From the IMG/VR virus record IMGVR_UViG_3300011116_000564, positions 1 through 27,497 of that record: 27,497 bases of DNA; one strand, 5' to 3'. Position numbers and translations under genes: made by a program. Position 1 is the stretch's first letter. Each line of letters opens with the position of its first letter. Source of the DNA: a virus. The notes under the pieces were generated by a model. It did no database searches and was not told the DNA's origin. It saw only the letters and a list, made by a program, of their open reading frames with translations. Below are positions 7,406 to 14,327 of the stretch, piece by piece.

Positions 7406-7693
7406 TCAAAAAGCATTAGCACCTAGAGTCTTGATCTTTGCGGCAAGAGTCTTAGATGCTGAAGGTTTAGTAACTTGTGCTGCGAACTCAGTTTGTGTTT
7501 GAACTTTAAGACCTGAGACAATTGTTTGGATCTCCTGCTCAGAGAGCAGTGTGATATTCTCAGGGTATGTTCGGAGAGTTTTCCAGATCTCTTGTAGAAG
7601 ATTCTTCATCTGAGGATGCTTGGAGAGGATAGCATCTGAGAGAGATGAGACGCGTTCTTTAAGTTCGAAACCTTGTGGGATAGGTGTGCTCAT
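7406..7693 (-). CDS. small protein of unknown function, 95 aa
   Basis: The start at 7693 has a GGAGG site and follows the TAA of the upstream gene by a single base, so it is co-translated with it. The protein looks mainly helical (VSSLSDAILSKHPQMKNLLQ, LLSEQEIQTIVSGL). Its C-terminus (SKTLAAKIKTLGANAF) is Lys/Ala-rich and loosely recalls the SKLAAL peptide of the polymerase, helicase and ATPase. Its place beside the recombination nuclease suggests a replication or recombination accessory factor. No domain is recognised. Confidence 0.6.
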   Translation of the reverse strand: MSTPIPQGFELKERVSSLSDAILSKHPQMKNLLQEIWKTLRTYPENITLLSEQEIQTIVSGLKVQTQTEFAAQVTKPSASKTLAAKIKTLGANAF

Positions 7694-7694
7694 G

Positions 7695-7904
7695 TTAACG
7701 ACCTCCAGCTAGGTAGTAGATATCTTGAATAAACTTTAACTGATCTTTATTGAAACCAAGATAGTTGTCATTAAGAGGACCACCTATAGCTACCATCTTT
7801 TGACGAATAAGTTTATAACAATTGTCTGACTCCTTTACCTGTTTCTTGAGTTCTTCAATCTCAAGTTGCTGCTTACCGATTAGTTCAAGCTCAAGACTTG
7901 CCAT
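7695..7904 (-). CDS. small coiled-coil protein of unknown function, 69 aa
   Basis: The ATG at 7904 has a GGAGGT site and overlaps the end of the upstream gene by 14 bases. Residues 1-35 (LELELIGKQQLEIEELKKQV) have strong heptad character and should form a coiled coil. The remainder is Tyr/Asn-rich with another helix (KDQLKFIQDIYYLAGGR). It is probably a dimer or a partner-binding protein. No enzymatic motif is visible. Confidence 0.6.
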   Translation of the reverse strand: MASLELELIGKQQLEIEELKKQVKESDNCYKLIRQKMVAIGGPLNDNYLGFNKDQLKFIQDIYYLAGGR

Positions 7905-8250
7905 GATTACCTCCAGTATTATCTTCCAGCCTATTCTTCTCTTCTTGAGTTGAGGGCATCAGCCCTTTCTCTTTCATAATCCATTCAGAAACAACAAGGT
8001 AATCTTTATCTACCTCATTAGGATTCGTCACTGATTTAGATACTTGTGAGAAAGGAAACCAAGTTGTCAATCCGTGATAAGGAACACCTTGGCAATCATA
8101 GATTGAGAACTTAACCGCTTTGGCTGTCTCACCCATACGGGTACCATTGACTACAAATTGTGAAGATTGTTTAGACATTGCTGGAATATCTTTCTTGGTA
8201 TATGGTTTATAGGCTAGATTGTAATGGTTAGGATACAAAGGATGGGGCAT
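7891..8250 (-). CDS. protein of unknown function, 119 aa
   Basis: I use the ATG at 8250, which overlaps the stop of the upstream gene as TGATG and so is probably translated by coupling. A TTG at 8277 and an internal ATG at 8178 (MSKQSSQF) are alternatives. The likely core is FVVNGTRMGETAKAVKFSI then PYHGLTTWFPFSQV, which looks beta-rich, followed by an acidic Asn-rich tail. I do not recognise a family. It lies within the early minus-strand operon near replication genes. Confidence 0.6.
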   Translation of the reverse strand: MPHPLYPNHYNLAYKPYTKKDIPAMSKQSSQFVVNGTRMGETAKAVKFSIYDCQGVPYHGLTTWFPFSQVSKSVTNPNEVDKDYLVVSEWIMKEKGLMPSTQEEKNRLEDNTGGNHGKS

Positions 8251-8513
8251 CAGAAATCTTTCAGAGTGAAAGAACAAACCCTGGTATATGTTAGAGTAAA
8301 TGTGAGGATGGAATGTTTAGACCTATTCGCTAAGACTGAGGCATAAGGTTCTATCTCTAGCTTATGTTCTATGTCCATCCATTTTTCTTTCTTAATCGCT
8401 TTTACGATTCTTCTGTGTAAGGCTCTCGGCGCAGATACAGACACTCCCACCTTAGCTGCTTCATCCCTAGGAAGAGCTTTAAGTTTCAGCCAAATGGGTT
8501 GATACATTCTCAT
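8250..8513 (-). CDS. small basic protein of unknown function, 87 aa
   Basis: The frame begins at the ATG at 8513 (a second ATG is at 8507), with no obvious ribosome binding site. The middle (RALHRRIVKAIKKEKWMDIEHKLE) is strongly basic and helical, which would suit nucleic-acid binding. The last third is beta-prone (SILTFTLTYTRVCSFTL). It sits directly downstream of the 218-residue protein, after a 104-base AT-rich spacer (8514-8617) in which I see no confident promoter or hairpin. Function is unknown. Confidence 0.6.
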   Translation of the reverse strand: MRMYQPIWLKLKALPRDEAAKVGVSVSAPRALHRRIVKAIKKEKWMDIEHKLEIEPYASVLANRSKHSILTFTLTYTRVCSFTLKDF

Positions 8514-8617
8514 AGTTATAGATTCTGATAGAAAATATATAAGTATAAAAAGTGAGCAGTTTTAAGTCATGCTCAGGACTCAAGGGTTAGGACTTATTTA
8601 TATGCCAGCCCAAGATC

Positions 8618-9256
8618 TTACAGATTCGCAACCAACAATTCTGTATCATTAGCAGACAGATAACCATCAGCCTTACGAACCAACAGTTCAATAATATCTG
8701 TAAACTGTTCAGCGTTAGGCGAGTGTTCAACATACAAAGAGAGTTGTTCTTTCAACTTACCCAGAACTTCCTTATTCGTTTTCACCTGTGCGAACTTCTT
8801 CAGATACACAACAGTTGCATTACCAACTTGTTCTGCAGTCTTGTTAGTAACTCCAGGCATCACAGCAATATAATCTGCTGCAAAGGCTGCCCACAATTCT
8901 TCAGAGATTGCAGAAGCACGGCGATCTTCACGAGGTTGATTAGCAATTGCTTCCCAAGAATACTTCGTTGCATTTGCATCATAGAATGCTTGGTTAAAAG
9001 ATTCATTATCACCTACATCACCGGCAAGAGCTGAACGAATAACATCATAGATTGCATCTTGCAACAGTTCCAGACCCTTGCCACCTTTTTCCAGAATGGT
9101 AACGATACCTTCAACTGAAGGAACAAATGCTTTCAATTCAACATCAGCACGTTTTGTACCCAGCTTATCTTTCTTAAAACGGAACTTGAAATCCTTTTGA
9201 TCTACAGTTTGGTCGAAAGAAGGATTGATTGCTTGGGTTGTAGAAGATTCAGTCAT
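8618..9256 (-). CDS. protein of unknown function driven by its own sigma-70 promoter, 212 aa
   Basis: The ATG at 9256 has AAGGAA about 9 bases upstream; a GTG at 9274 is less likely because it would bury that site. The protein has a basic N-terminal segment (KFRFKKDKLGTKRADVELK) followed by helices. No catalytic motif is recognised. A near-consensus promoter lies about 90 bases upstream, so it is probably made in quantity early in infection. Its plan (basic or beta start, then PSVEG...LEKGGKGLELLQDAI, then helical blocks) loosely resembles the 219-residue protein at 15336-15995, possibly a distant paralogue. An abundant DNA-binding or scaffold-like role is a guess. Confidence 0.65.
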   Translation of the reverse strand: MTESSTTQAINPSFDQTVDQKDFKFRFKKDKLGTKRADVELKAFVPSVEGIVTILEKGGKGLELLQDAIYDVIRSALAGDVGDNESFNQAFYDANATKYSWEAIANQPREDRRASAISEELWAAFAADYIAVMPGVTNKTAEQVGNATVVYLKKFAQVKTNKEVLGKLKEQLSLYVEHSPNAEQFTDIIELLVRKADGYLSANDTELLVANL

Positions 9257-9342
9257 GAGAGATTTTCCTTGCACATTTAAGTGCTTTAAGATTGTTGGTT
9301 AGGTGAGAATTTTCGGGGCAGATTTCTCAACTGCTGGAATGG

Positions 9343-9371
9343 AGTGTATCAGAGGCCGGGGACGCTGTCAA
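9343..9371 (-). promoter_or_regulatory. sigma-70 promoter (TTGACA, 17 bp, TACACT)
   Basis: On the minus strand TTGACA (9371-9366) is followed by exactly 17 bases and TACACT (9348-9343). The spacer is strikingly G/C-rich (GCGTCCCCGGCC), unlike the surrounding genome. It lies in the 134-base gap upstream of the gene starting at 9256 and should fire near position 9336. A matching CCCCTTGACA occurs in the control-region promoter at 15017-15045. Confidence 0.8.
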
Positions 9372-9390
9372 GGGGTCCCTCACAGTCTAG

Positions 9391-9702
9391 TTAAGAAGGG
9401 GATAAAGTAAAGTTCCTTGGTTTAGAATGAAAACGAGTTGAGCCATCATATTCATGAATGTAATATACATTTTCAGCAGTCCAGATAACTACATCATGAC
9501 AATCCACAGCTCCATATCCTGTATCATATTCATAGTTAAGCAATGCTTGGATTTCAGGTGTGAATTGCAGAGTCTTTCCTTCTAGATGTTCAGGGATTTT
9601 TAGTTTATCAGCGTAATAATAATCAGAAGTGCCCCCTAGAGTGATTGCTAGGATTTCTTCTCCATTAGTTTCCTTGAGAATGTCTTGTAAAAAATTAGCC
9701 AT
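9391..9702 (-). CDS. protein of unknown function, 103 aa
   Basis: The ATG at 9702 follows AAAGGCTATAATC. The protein is acidic and aromatic-rich, with alternating strands (EEILAITLGG, DVVIWTAENVYYIHEYDG), suggesting a small beta-sheet fold. It lies just downstream of the SF1B helicase and just upstream of the 9.3-kb promoter, so it is likely the last gene served mainly by the upstream promoter. I recognise no family. Confidence 0.65.
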   Translation of the reverse strand: MANFLQDILKETNGEEILAITLGGTSDYYYADKLKIPEHLEGKTLQFTPEIQALLNYEYDTGYGAVDCHDVVIWTAENVYYIHEYDGSTRFHSKPRNFTLSPS

Positions 9703-9714
9703 GATTATAGCCTT

Positions 9715-11373
9715 TCACGATTTCTCCAATTTACCTTTGAAATATTCAGCTTTCTCTTTAAGAGTATTACCTTTAATACGTTGAGTTTGTACCCCTTTAA
9801 CAAAGTGATCATCCTCGCAGATTATATATAACTCTTCCCTGGCTCTTGTGACTCCGGTGTATAACATCTCTCTGTTTACCATAGTATTATGCGATTGGTG
9901 CATAACAATGAAAACTTTGCGGAATTCCGAGCCTTGCGCCTTGTGAAAAGTTAATACATACCCTAAAACTAAAGTGTTAATATCTGCTGCCTTGTCTACT
10001 TTAATTGTCACTCCAGAATCTAACATCTGGATTGTAAGAACATGGGATGCTTGACGAACACGATCACCAGATTCTGAGGATGATACTTGGGAAAGAAGAA
10101 AGTCCATATCATCATCACTGACTGCGTCAACTCCGGGAGGTGTTGGATCATATCCCCAATAATCTAAAGATTTAGATGCTGGTAAGGGAGTTGCTCCAGT
10201 GTAAGATGGATTAGGATTAATCTCTATGATTGTTGCATCTTCCTTGTCATATAGAATCTTATCTCCAGGGGAAAGATAGTATTTATTAAATCCTGCAATA
10301 ATCTCATAAGTTGTAGCACCTCGTTTCTTAGAGAGATGGTTAGCGAGGATCTTGTTTAGTTCATCTGTTCCGAAAGATTTGTTAAATGGGATAAGGATGA
10401 TATCTTCTTCTGGATCATACAGAGCTTTCTCCTCTGCTTGAATAAAGAACATACCAGTAGTTCTTAAAGCTTCATCAGGAGAAATCTTTTTCTTCCAGGG
10501 ATGGATTGTGAGGCCAGTACGATTCCAATCTTTTAGCTCTGTCGGAGGTATTGGATTACCAGAGAGAATTCTATGCGCCAAAGATATAATCGGAGACTCC
10601 AATGCTTGGCGATATACTTCGGTGAGTTCAACAACAGGGAGGGAAAGAAGTTTGAATCCTAAGATCGCCGGACCGAATACAGGTGGTAATTGCTGTATAT
10701 CACCGAGAAAGATTTCTTGAGGGGAATGAGGACACGCATCTTGTACTTCCTTATAAAGATCAGTTCCAATCATAGATGACTCTTCAAATATGATTGTATG
10801 TATTGAAGATGGTAGAGGATTAGAATAATTCCTGGCAGGTTCAAAGGACATTTTAGTTTTTATGTCCCCTGTGATCGGATCAATAACTTCTGTATATACA
10901 GGTTGGTATTCGAGAAGTTTATGGATTGTTATGCAATTGTTTTGTAAATCTGCTGGCATATTCCGGCGGATGTTAGCAACTGCACGGCGAGTATATGCAA
11001 CAATTACAATACCTGGGGAAGATTGTGGAAGATATTTATGTCCTTCTGGAGATAAGATTCCAGCGCGGCCAGATTGGATAAGGGAAGATACAACTGCTTT
11101 CTGGGAAGTTGTTTTACCTACGCCGGCTGGACCAATGAGAACACAAGATTGACCAGTAACAGCAAGATTAACAAATTCCATTTGTTTGGAATTCAGTGCG
11201 ATTAGATTACCATATTTGTCATAGATATGGTTGGAGTCTTGGGCTGGTTCCTTTGGAAGATTGTGTAGATTAGTTTCGGTTCCAGGGGATGTTACGGTTG
11301 GAGATGTAGCAATCTGCGCGGCTCGAATCTTATCTCGTAGCGCGGCAAGTTTGGATATTGGTAGACTAGACAT
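9715..11373 (-). CDS. SF1B DNA helicase, RecD/Dda-like, 552 aa
   Basis: The superfamily 1 motifs are in order: Walker A GPAGVGKTT (residues 81-89), motif Ia VIVAYTRRAVANIRR, motif II IIFEESSM (Walker B variant EE), motif III GDIQQLPPV, a motif IV/V block YVLTFHKAQGSEF, and motif VI YTGVTRAREELYI. TFHKAQG with VTRA is characteristic of the RecD/Dda group, 5'-3' helicases used in phage replication and recombination. The start at 11373 has TAGGAA upstream. The N-terminus carries SKLAALRDKIRAA at residues 7-19, the same residue positions as in the DNA polymerase, joined by a flexible Pro/Thr-rich linker to the helicase core, as expected for a tethering peptide. Confidence 0.93.
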   Translation of the reverse strand: MSSLPISKLAALRDKIRAAQIATSPTVTSPGTETNLHNLPKEPAQDSNHIYDKYGNLIALNSKQMEFVNLAVTGQSCVLIGPAGVGKTTSQKAVVSSLIQSGRAGILSPEGHKYLPQSSPGIVIVAYTRRAVANIRRNMPADLQNNCITIHKLLEYQPVYTEVIDPITGDIKTKMSFEPARNYSNPLPSSIHTIIFEESSMIGTDLYKEVQDACPHSPQEIFLGDIQQLPPVFGPAILGFKLLSLPVVELTEVYRQALESPIISLAHRILSGNPIPPTELKDWNRTGLTIHPWKKKISPDEALRTTGMFFIQAEEKALYDPEEDIILIPFNKSFGTDELNKILANHLSKKRGATTYEIIAGFNKYYLSPGDKILYDKEDATIIEINPNPSYTGATPLPASKSLDYWGYDPTPPGVDAVSDDDMDFLLSQVSSSESGDRVRQASHVLTIQMLDSGVTIKVDKAADINTLVLGYVLTFHKAQGSEFRKVFIVMHQSHNTMVNREMLYTGVTRAREELYIICEDDHFVKGVQTQRIKGNTLKEKAEYFKGKLEKS

Positions 11374-11391
11374 ATAGATTCCTAGGGAGTA

Positions 11392-11718
11392 TCAATAAAC
11401 AGGTGTGAGAGGTAAAGCTCTTACAAGTGCATATCCTTCTTTATGATCCTTATGGCATCTGAAGGAGATTGCAACTTTAGATGCCCTGAAAACCATATCA
11501 ATATCCCCACGATAGAATAAGATCTGATATGTGGTTCCATTGTGGAAGACTCGCCCGGATTGGTTATAATATAGGCGAGAGAAATAATCTGTAGACCAAT
11601 GGTGGAGATAGTAAGATGAGAGTTCCTTAACTTGTTCAGGGGGAATTTCCCAGCAAGATGTTAAGAGAAGGGATAATGCTTTATCTTTCGGAAATGGGGA
11701 GGATCTTGGATCAGACAT
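11392..11718 (-). CDS. protein of unknown function, 108 aa
   Basis: I use the ATG at 11718 because AAGGAG sits 6 bases upstream; it overlaps the end of the upstream gene by 8 bases. An in-frame start at 11760 would lie well inside that gene. The sequence is rich in Tyr and His with a possible small alpha/beta fold (TTYQILFYRGDIDMVFRA). No motif is recognised. It lies between an unknown 336-residue protein and the helicase in the same operon, hinting at a replication-linked role. Confidence 0.6.
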   Translation of the reverse strand: MSDPRSSPFPKDKALSLLLTSCWEIPPEQVKELSSYYLHHWSTDYFSRLYYNQSGRVFHNGTTYQILFYRGDIDMVFRASKVAISFRCHKDHKEGYALVRALPLTPVY

Positions 11719-12721
11719 TTGATTCTCCTTCTTGATTCCGTGTACCTGCCTTTTGTGCAAGCTGATATCTTAGCCGGGCTTTCATATATAAGAACTTGGT
11801 TGGATACTGTTCGGGGCGCGGCTCAGATTCTGGAGCTGAATCAATCATACCTTTAAGATTCGCATCTTCTACTGTATCTGATGCACCGAGAATTGTGTAG
11901 GTAGATTTAGATATGTCAAGATCACCTAGGCCAAGGAAGTTCTTTTGTCTTTCTAGGGAGTGTCGGAGAACTTTAAATAGTTTATCTGAGAAGATAGATC
12001 CATATGGGATATGTTCTTCACAATGTTCTAGGAGTTCTTCAAGATCCCTGCGGCGGATAGAGAATATAGATTCCTCTTTAGTTGCCCGGATTATGAGAGA
12101 TTTCCAATAGTTTGCACAAGTATCTGTATGACCTGTGAAAGGATTGATTAGGGAGAATGTAGGGAAAGATCCAGCAACTGCTGCCCAATCTGAAAGTTGG
12201 ATAGAATATGTTGATACATCTTTGTGAGAAGATTTTATCAGCCTCTCTAGGGCAGCTTCCCTTGCGATAAGTTTCTGAGATTCATTAGCAGAGACATATC
12301 CATCAAGATGATCTTTATATGCATCTTTCCAATTCTGTATCCAGTATTGTATGTTTCCTAGACCTTTTGTTTCTGGGGAGATTACATACCTAGGGAATAC
12401 TTGGGATGGATTGATAACTGTATTAAGGCGGAGAAGAGTTTTGGTTAGAGATTCCATATTGAGGGCAATGATAGAATCTGTTTCGGGAGTTCTAGTTGCT
12501 GCTACTCTGAACTCAACTAATTCAGAGGATCTTAGGAGGGCGAGAAAAAGTAGGTAGGAATCAGTAGATGTTAGTTCACCTGCCGACCATTTAGATAAGT
12601 ATGGTAAGAGTTTCTTTTGAGGTACTGAGAATATAGGGTGGTAAGATTCTCTGGAATATAGAGATCCAGGGAAGTGTTCACATGTGAATTCTAGGGATGA
12701 ATAGGCACATAAGATTTTCAT
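11711..12721 (-). CDS. protein of unknown function, 336 aa
   Basis: The ATG at 12721 (MKILCAYSSLEF) is preferred over an in-frame start at 12757; AAGGAATC lies about 11 bases upstream. The protein begins with EFTCEHFPGSL and has a helical middle (ANESQKLIAREAALERLIKS) and a Glu/Arg-rich region (IRRRDLEELLEHCEEH). It has several Cys and His but no complete metal-binding or nucleotide-binding motif that I can see. It is co-transcribed with and upstream of the SF1B helicase. A helicase loader or primase-associated role is possible by position only. Confidence 0.65.
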   Translation of the reverse strand: MKILCAYSSLEFTCEHFPGSLYSRESYHPIFSVPQKKLLPYLSKWSAGELTSTDSYLLFLALLRSSELVEFRVAATRTPETDSIIALNMESLTKTLLRLNTVINPSQVFPRYVISPETKGLGNIQYWIQNWKDAYKDHLDGYVSANESQKLIAREAALERLIKSSHKDVSTYSIQLSDWAAVAGSFPTFSLINPFTGHTDTCANYWKSLIIRATKEESIFSIRRRDLEELLEHCEEHIPYGSIFSDKLFKVLRHSLERQKNFLGLGDLDISKSTYTILGASDTVEDANLKGMIDSAPESEPRPEQYPTKFLYMKARLRYQLAQKAGTRNQEGESNV

Positions 12722-12753
12722 GATATGTAGATTCCTTGGCAGAGCCAATAGTT

Positions 12754-12924
12754 TCAAGAGAGGTTTCTGATAAAAAGATCTTCAATATTTGTGTATAGCA
12801 GATCATCTTCTGAGTATCCCACATTAAACATATCTAAATATGCCGGGAAGTAATAATATTTAGGGCACTCTGTTAGGTAGGAGATGTAAATAATATTACA
12901 ATAGATCACATAGATGTCAGGCAT
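12754..12924 (-). CDS. MPDIY-family small protein A, 56 aa
   Basis: The ATG at 12924 opens MPDIYVIYCNIIY... and closes at a TGA at 12756-12754. The protein is Tyr-rich (11 Tyr) and acidic towards the end. It shares its first eight residues with two neighbours (B at 12999-13175 and C at 13946-14101). With B it also shares a spaced S-L-x-(E/D)-C-P...YY pattern, so they are paralogues. The ribosome binding site is weak (AAGAATC). Function is unknown. Confidence 0.6.
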   Translation of the reverse strand: MPDIYVIYCNIIYISYLTECPKYYYFPAYLDMFNVGYSEDDLLYTNIEDLFIRNLS

Positions 12925-12998
12925 GATAGATTCTTAGGTAGTTTCAAAGGGCTGATACAGCCGGTAAAGGATCAGTCTGGTAATCCTTTACAGAAGTA

Positions 12999-13175
12999 TC
13001 AGTGAAATGTCATATTACAACAGAGTTGTTCTTTGAATGTTATTGAATGTGGAATATAGTAAATGGAAGATACTAGGATATCAAACATTGTATCAGAGTC
13101 ATAGTAATCAGTCGGACAATCTGGTAGATCCGAGAAGAAATTAATGGTACAATATATAAGATAGATATCAGGCAT
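12999..13175 (-). CDS. MPDIY-family small protein B, 58 aa
   Basis: I place the start at the ATG at 13175 (MPDIYLIYCTINFF) rather than 13250. GGAG lies 6 bases upstream and the ATG follows the TGA of the preceding gene by one base. It is the closest relative of protein A: both have I-Y-C at residues 7-9 and a C-P-x-x-Y-Y pattern near residue 20. It is Tyr/Asp/Ser-rich with no membrane segment. Function is unknown. Confidence 0.65.
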   Translation of the reverse strand: MPDIYLIYCTINFFSDLPDCPTDYYDSDTMFDILVSSIYYIPHSITFKEQLCCNMTFH

Positions 13176-13176
13176 A

Positions 13177-13374
13177 TCAGGCTCCAAAAAGAGATATGAA
13201 GATTCTGGAAAAGATATCTGTACCTTCAGGGGAATCAAGATATTGTCCAAATGCTAGTACTCCTAAGATGATTCCTAGGTCACAGATTAGGAGAAGAAAT
13301 CTTAGAGTGTATGTGATTGATTGACGAATCATATCTTTACGGGCAAGGGAAGAGGAGTATTTATAGCGAACCAT
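13177..13374 (-). CDS. small membrane protein, 65 aa
   Basis: A basic N-terminus (RYKYSSSLARKDMIRQ) precedes one clear hydrophobic segment (LRFLLLICDLGIILGVLAFG, about residues 25-45), so the protein should be a single-pass inner-membrane protein with its N-terminus inside. The ATG at 13374 is well spaced from AAGGA; the ATG at 13380 overlaps the previous stop as ATGA and is an alternative. Its place in an early small-gene cluster suggests a host-takeover or superinfection role, which is inference only. Confidence 0.6.
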   Translation of the reverse strand: MVRYKYSSSLARKDMIRQSITYTLRFLLLICDLGIILGVLAFGQYLDSPEGTDIFSRIFISLFGA

Positions 13375-13376
13375 GG

Positions 13377-13745
13377 TCATATATCCTTTGAAAATAGTTT
13401 CATTTCATATTCTGCATCTTCTTGAGGATTCAAGAGATCATTCTGATATCCGAATTCTAATGCTTTATCTCTTTCCTCTTTTGTCATACCAACACCATTA
13501 GATTGTGCACGGTATTTATGATAAAGCATCTCAGGTGTGAGGAGAGGATCAGGGTTTTGTGTGAATCCTAATTTATCTTCAATAGCAGGTCTACCTGTCA
13601 AGGTGATATTCGCTACTCTATGTTCTGCCTCTATATCTGAGATAAATTTATCTAGATATCTTTTAAGAGAGAATGTCTTAGCTCCCTGAGATAGTTCTTT
13701 TAACTCAGGGAGTGTGAAATAAGGCCGGTATTTTTTAATTGTCAT
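13377..13745 (-). CDS. protein of unknown function, 122 aa
   Basis: The ATG at 13745 has AAGGA 7 bases upstream. The sequence is charged and mainly helical (LPELKELSQGAKTF, KRYLDKFISDIEAEHR, MTKEERDKALEFGYQNDLL). No known domain or catalytic motif was recognised. It is translationally coupled to the membrane protein downstream (ATGA overlap), within the early gene cluster. Confidence 0.6.
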   Translation of the reverse strand: MTIKKYRPYFTLPELKELSQGAKTFSLKRYLDKFISDIEAEHRVANITLTGRPAIEDKLGFTQNPDPLLTPEMLYHKYRAQSNGVGMTKEERDKALEFGYQNDLLNPQEDAEYEMKLFSKDI

Positions 13746-13755
13746 CTGGTAATCC

Positions 13756-13959
13756 TTATGATGGTAGGTCTAAGGAGGATTGATAGATCATCTTGTTTGC
13801 CATATCCTGACCTACTAGATCTATCAAGAATTGTTTAATCAATCGGTAAGATTCAGATATATTTGCGGGGGAATCTTCTGATATCTCTTGTTCTATCTCT
13901 GCAAGAATGAATGCGAGGGTAGAAGGAGATAAGAGATCTAGGATATCAGGATGGATCAT
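13756..13959 (-). CDS. small helical protein of unknown function, 67 aa
   Basis: The ATG at 13959 follows GGAGATATCACC. The sequence is acidic and amphipathic-helical (PSTLAFILAEIEQEISED, YRLIKQFLIDLVGQDM). It overlaps the end of the MPDIY protein C gene by 14 bases. Nothing identifies its role. Confidence 0.6.
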   Translation of the reverse strand: MIHPDILDLLSPSTLAFILAEIEQEISEDSPANISESYRLIKQFLIDLVGQDMANKMIYQSSLDLPS

Positions 13960-14101
13960 GGTGATATCTCCGTTCGATTAGGGAACCAAGGACAAAAAGA
14001 TTCCTATATAGGGAATCAGTATAACCAGATACTAGGGGATGATAAACAGGGATCTGATAATAAGATCTGATTGAGTAATATATTAGGTATATATCAGGCA
14101 T
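13946..14101 (-). CDS. MPDIY-family small protein C, 51 aa
   Basis: The ATG at 14101 has CAGGAG about 10 bases upstream. It opens MPDIYLIYYSIRSYY and ends at a TGA inside the start of the next gene. The first eight residues equal those of protein B; the remainder diverges, losing the Cys-Pro pattern and gaining basic residues (LIERRYHHD). It is Tyr-rich (9 Tyr). Presumed paralogue of A and B, of unknown function. Confidence 0.6.
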   Translation of the reverse strand: MPDIYLIYYSIRSYYQIPVYHPLVSGYTDSLYRNLFVLGSLIERRYHHDPS

Positions 14102-14107
14102 GATATG

Positions 14108-14326
14108 TTAATCTCCTGGCTCGATCTCAGGGAGAGGCTGAGTTTTGATGAAAGCGTGCAAAGATTCTAGTCCTGATTGTATACACCTGAAATCTTTATG
14201 GACAGATTGATTAACAATCAAAGGCAATCTAGCTCTCGATTCTGATAATAGAATAGTCATGTATTCTAATGTCTTGAGCTGTGTTTCAGAGATTATATAT
14301 TGCTTAGTGTGTGCAGGATGGGACAT
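14108..14326 (-). CDS. small protein of unknown function, 72 aa
   Basis: The ATG at 14326 (MSHPAHTKQY) has AAAGGAG upstream and begins one base after the TAA of denV, so the two are co-translated. The in-frame start at 14410 lies inside denV and is rejected. The protein looks helical (SETQLKTLEYMTILLSESRA) with a Pro/acidic tail. There are no recognised motifs. Confidence 0.6.
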   Translation of the reverse strand: MSHPAHTKQYIISETQLKTLEYMTILLSESRARLPLIVNQSVHKDFRCIQSGLESLHAFIKTQPLPEIEPGD

Positions 14327-14327
14327 G

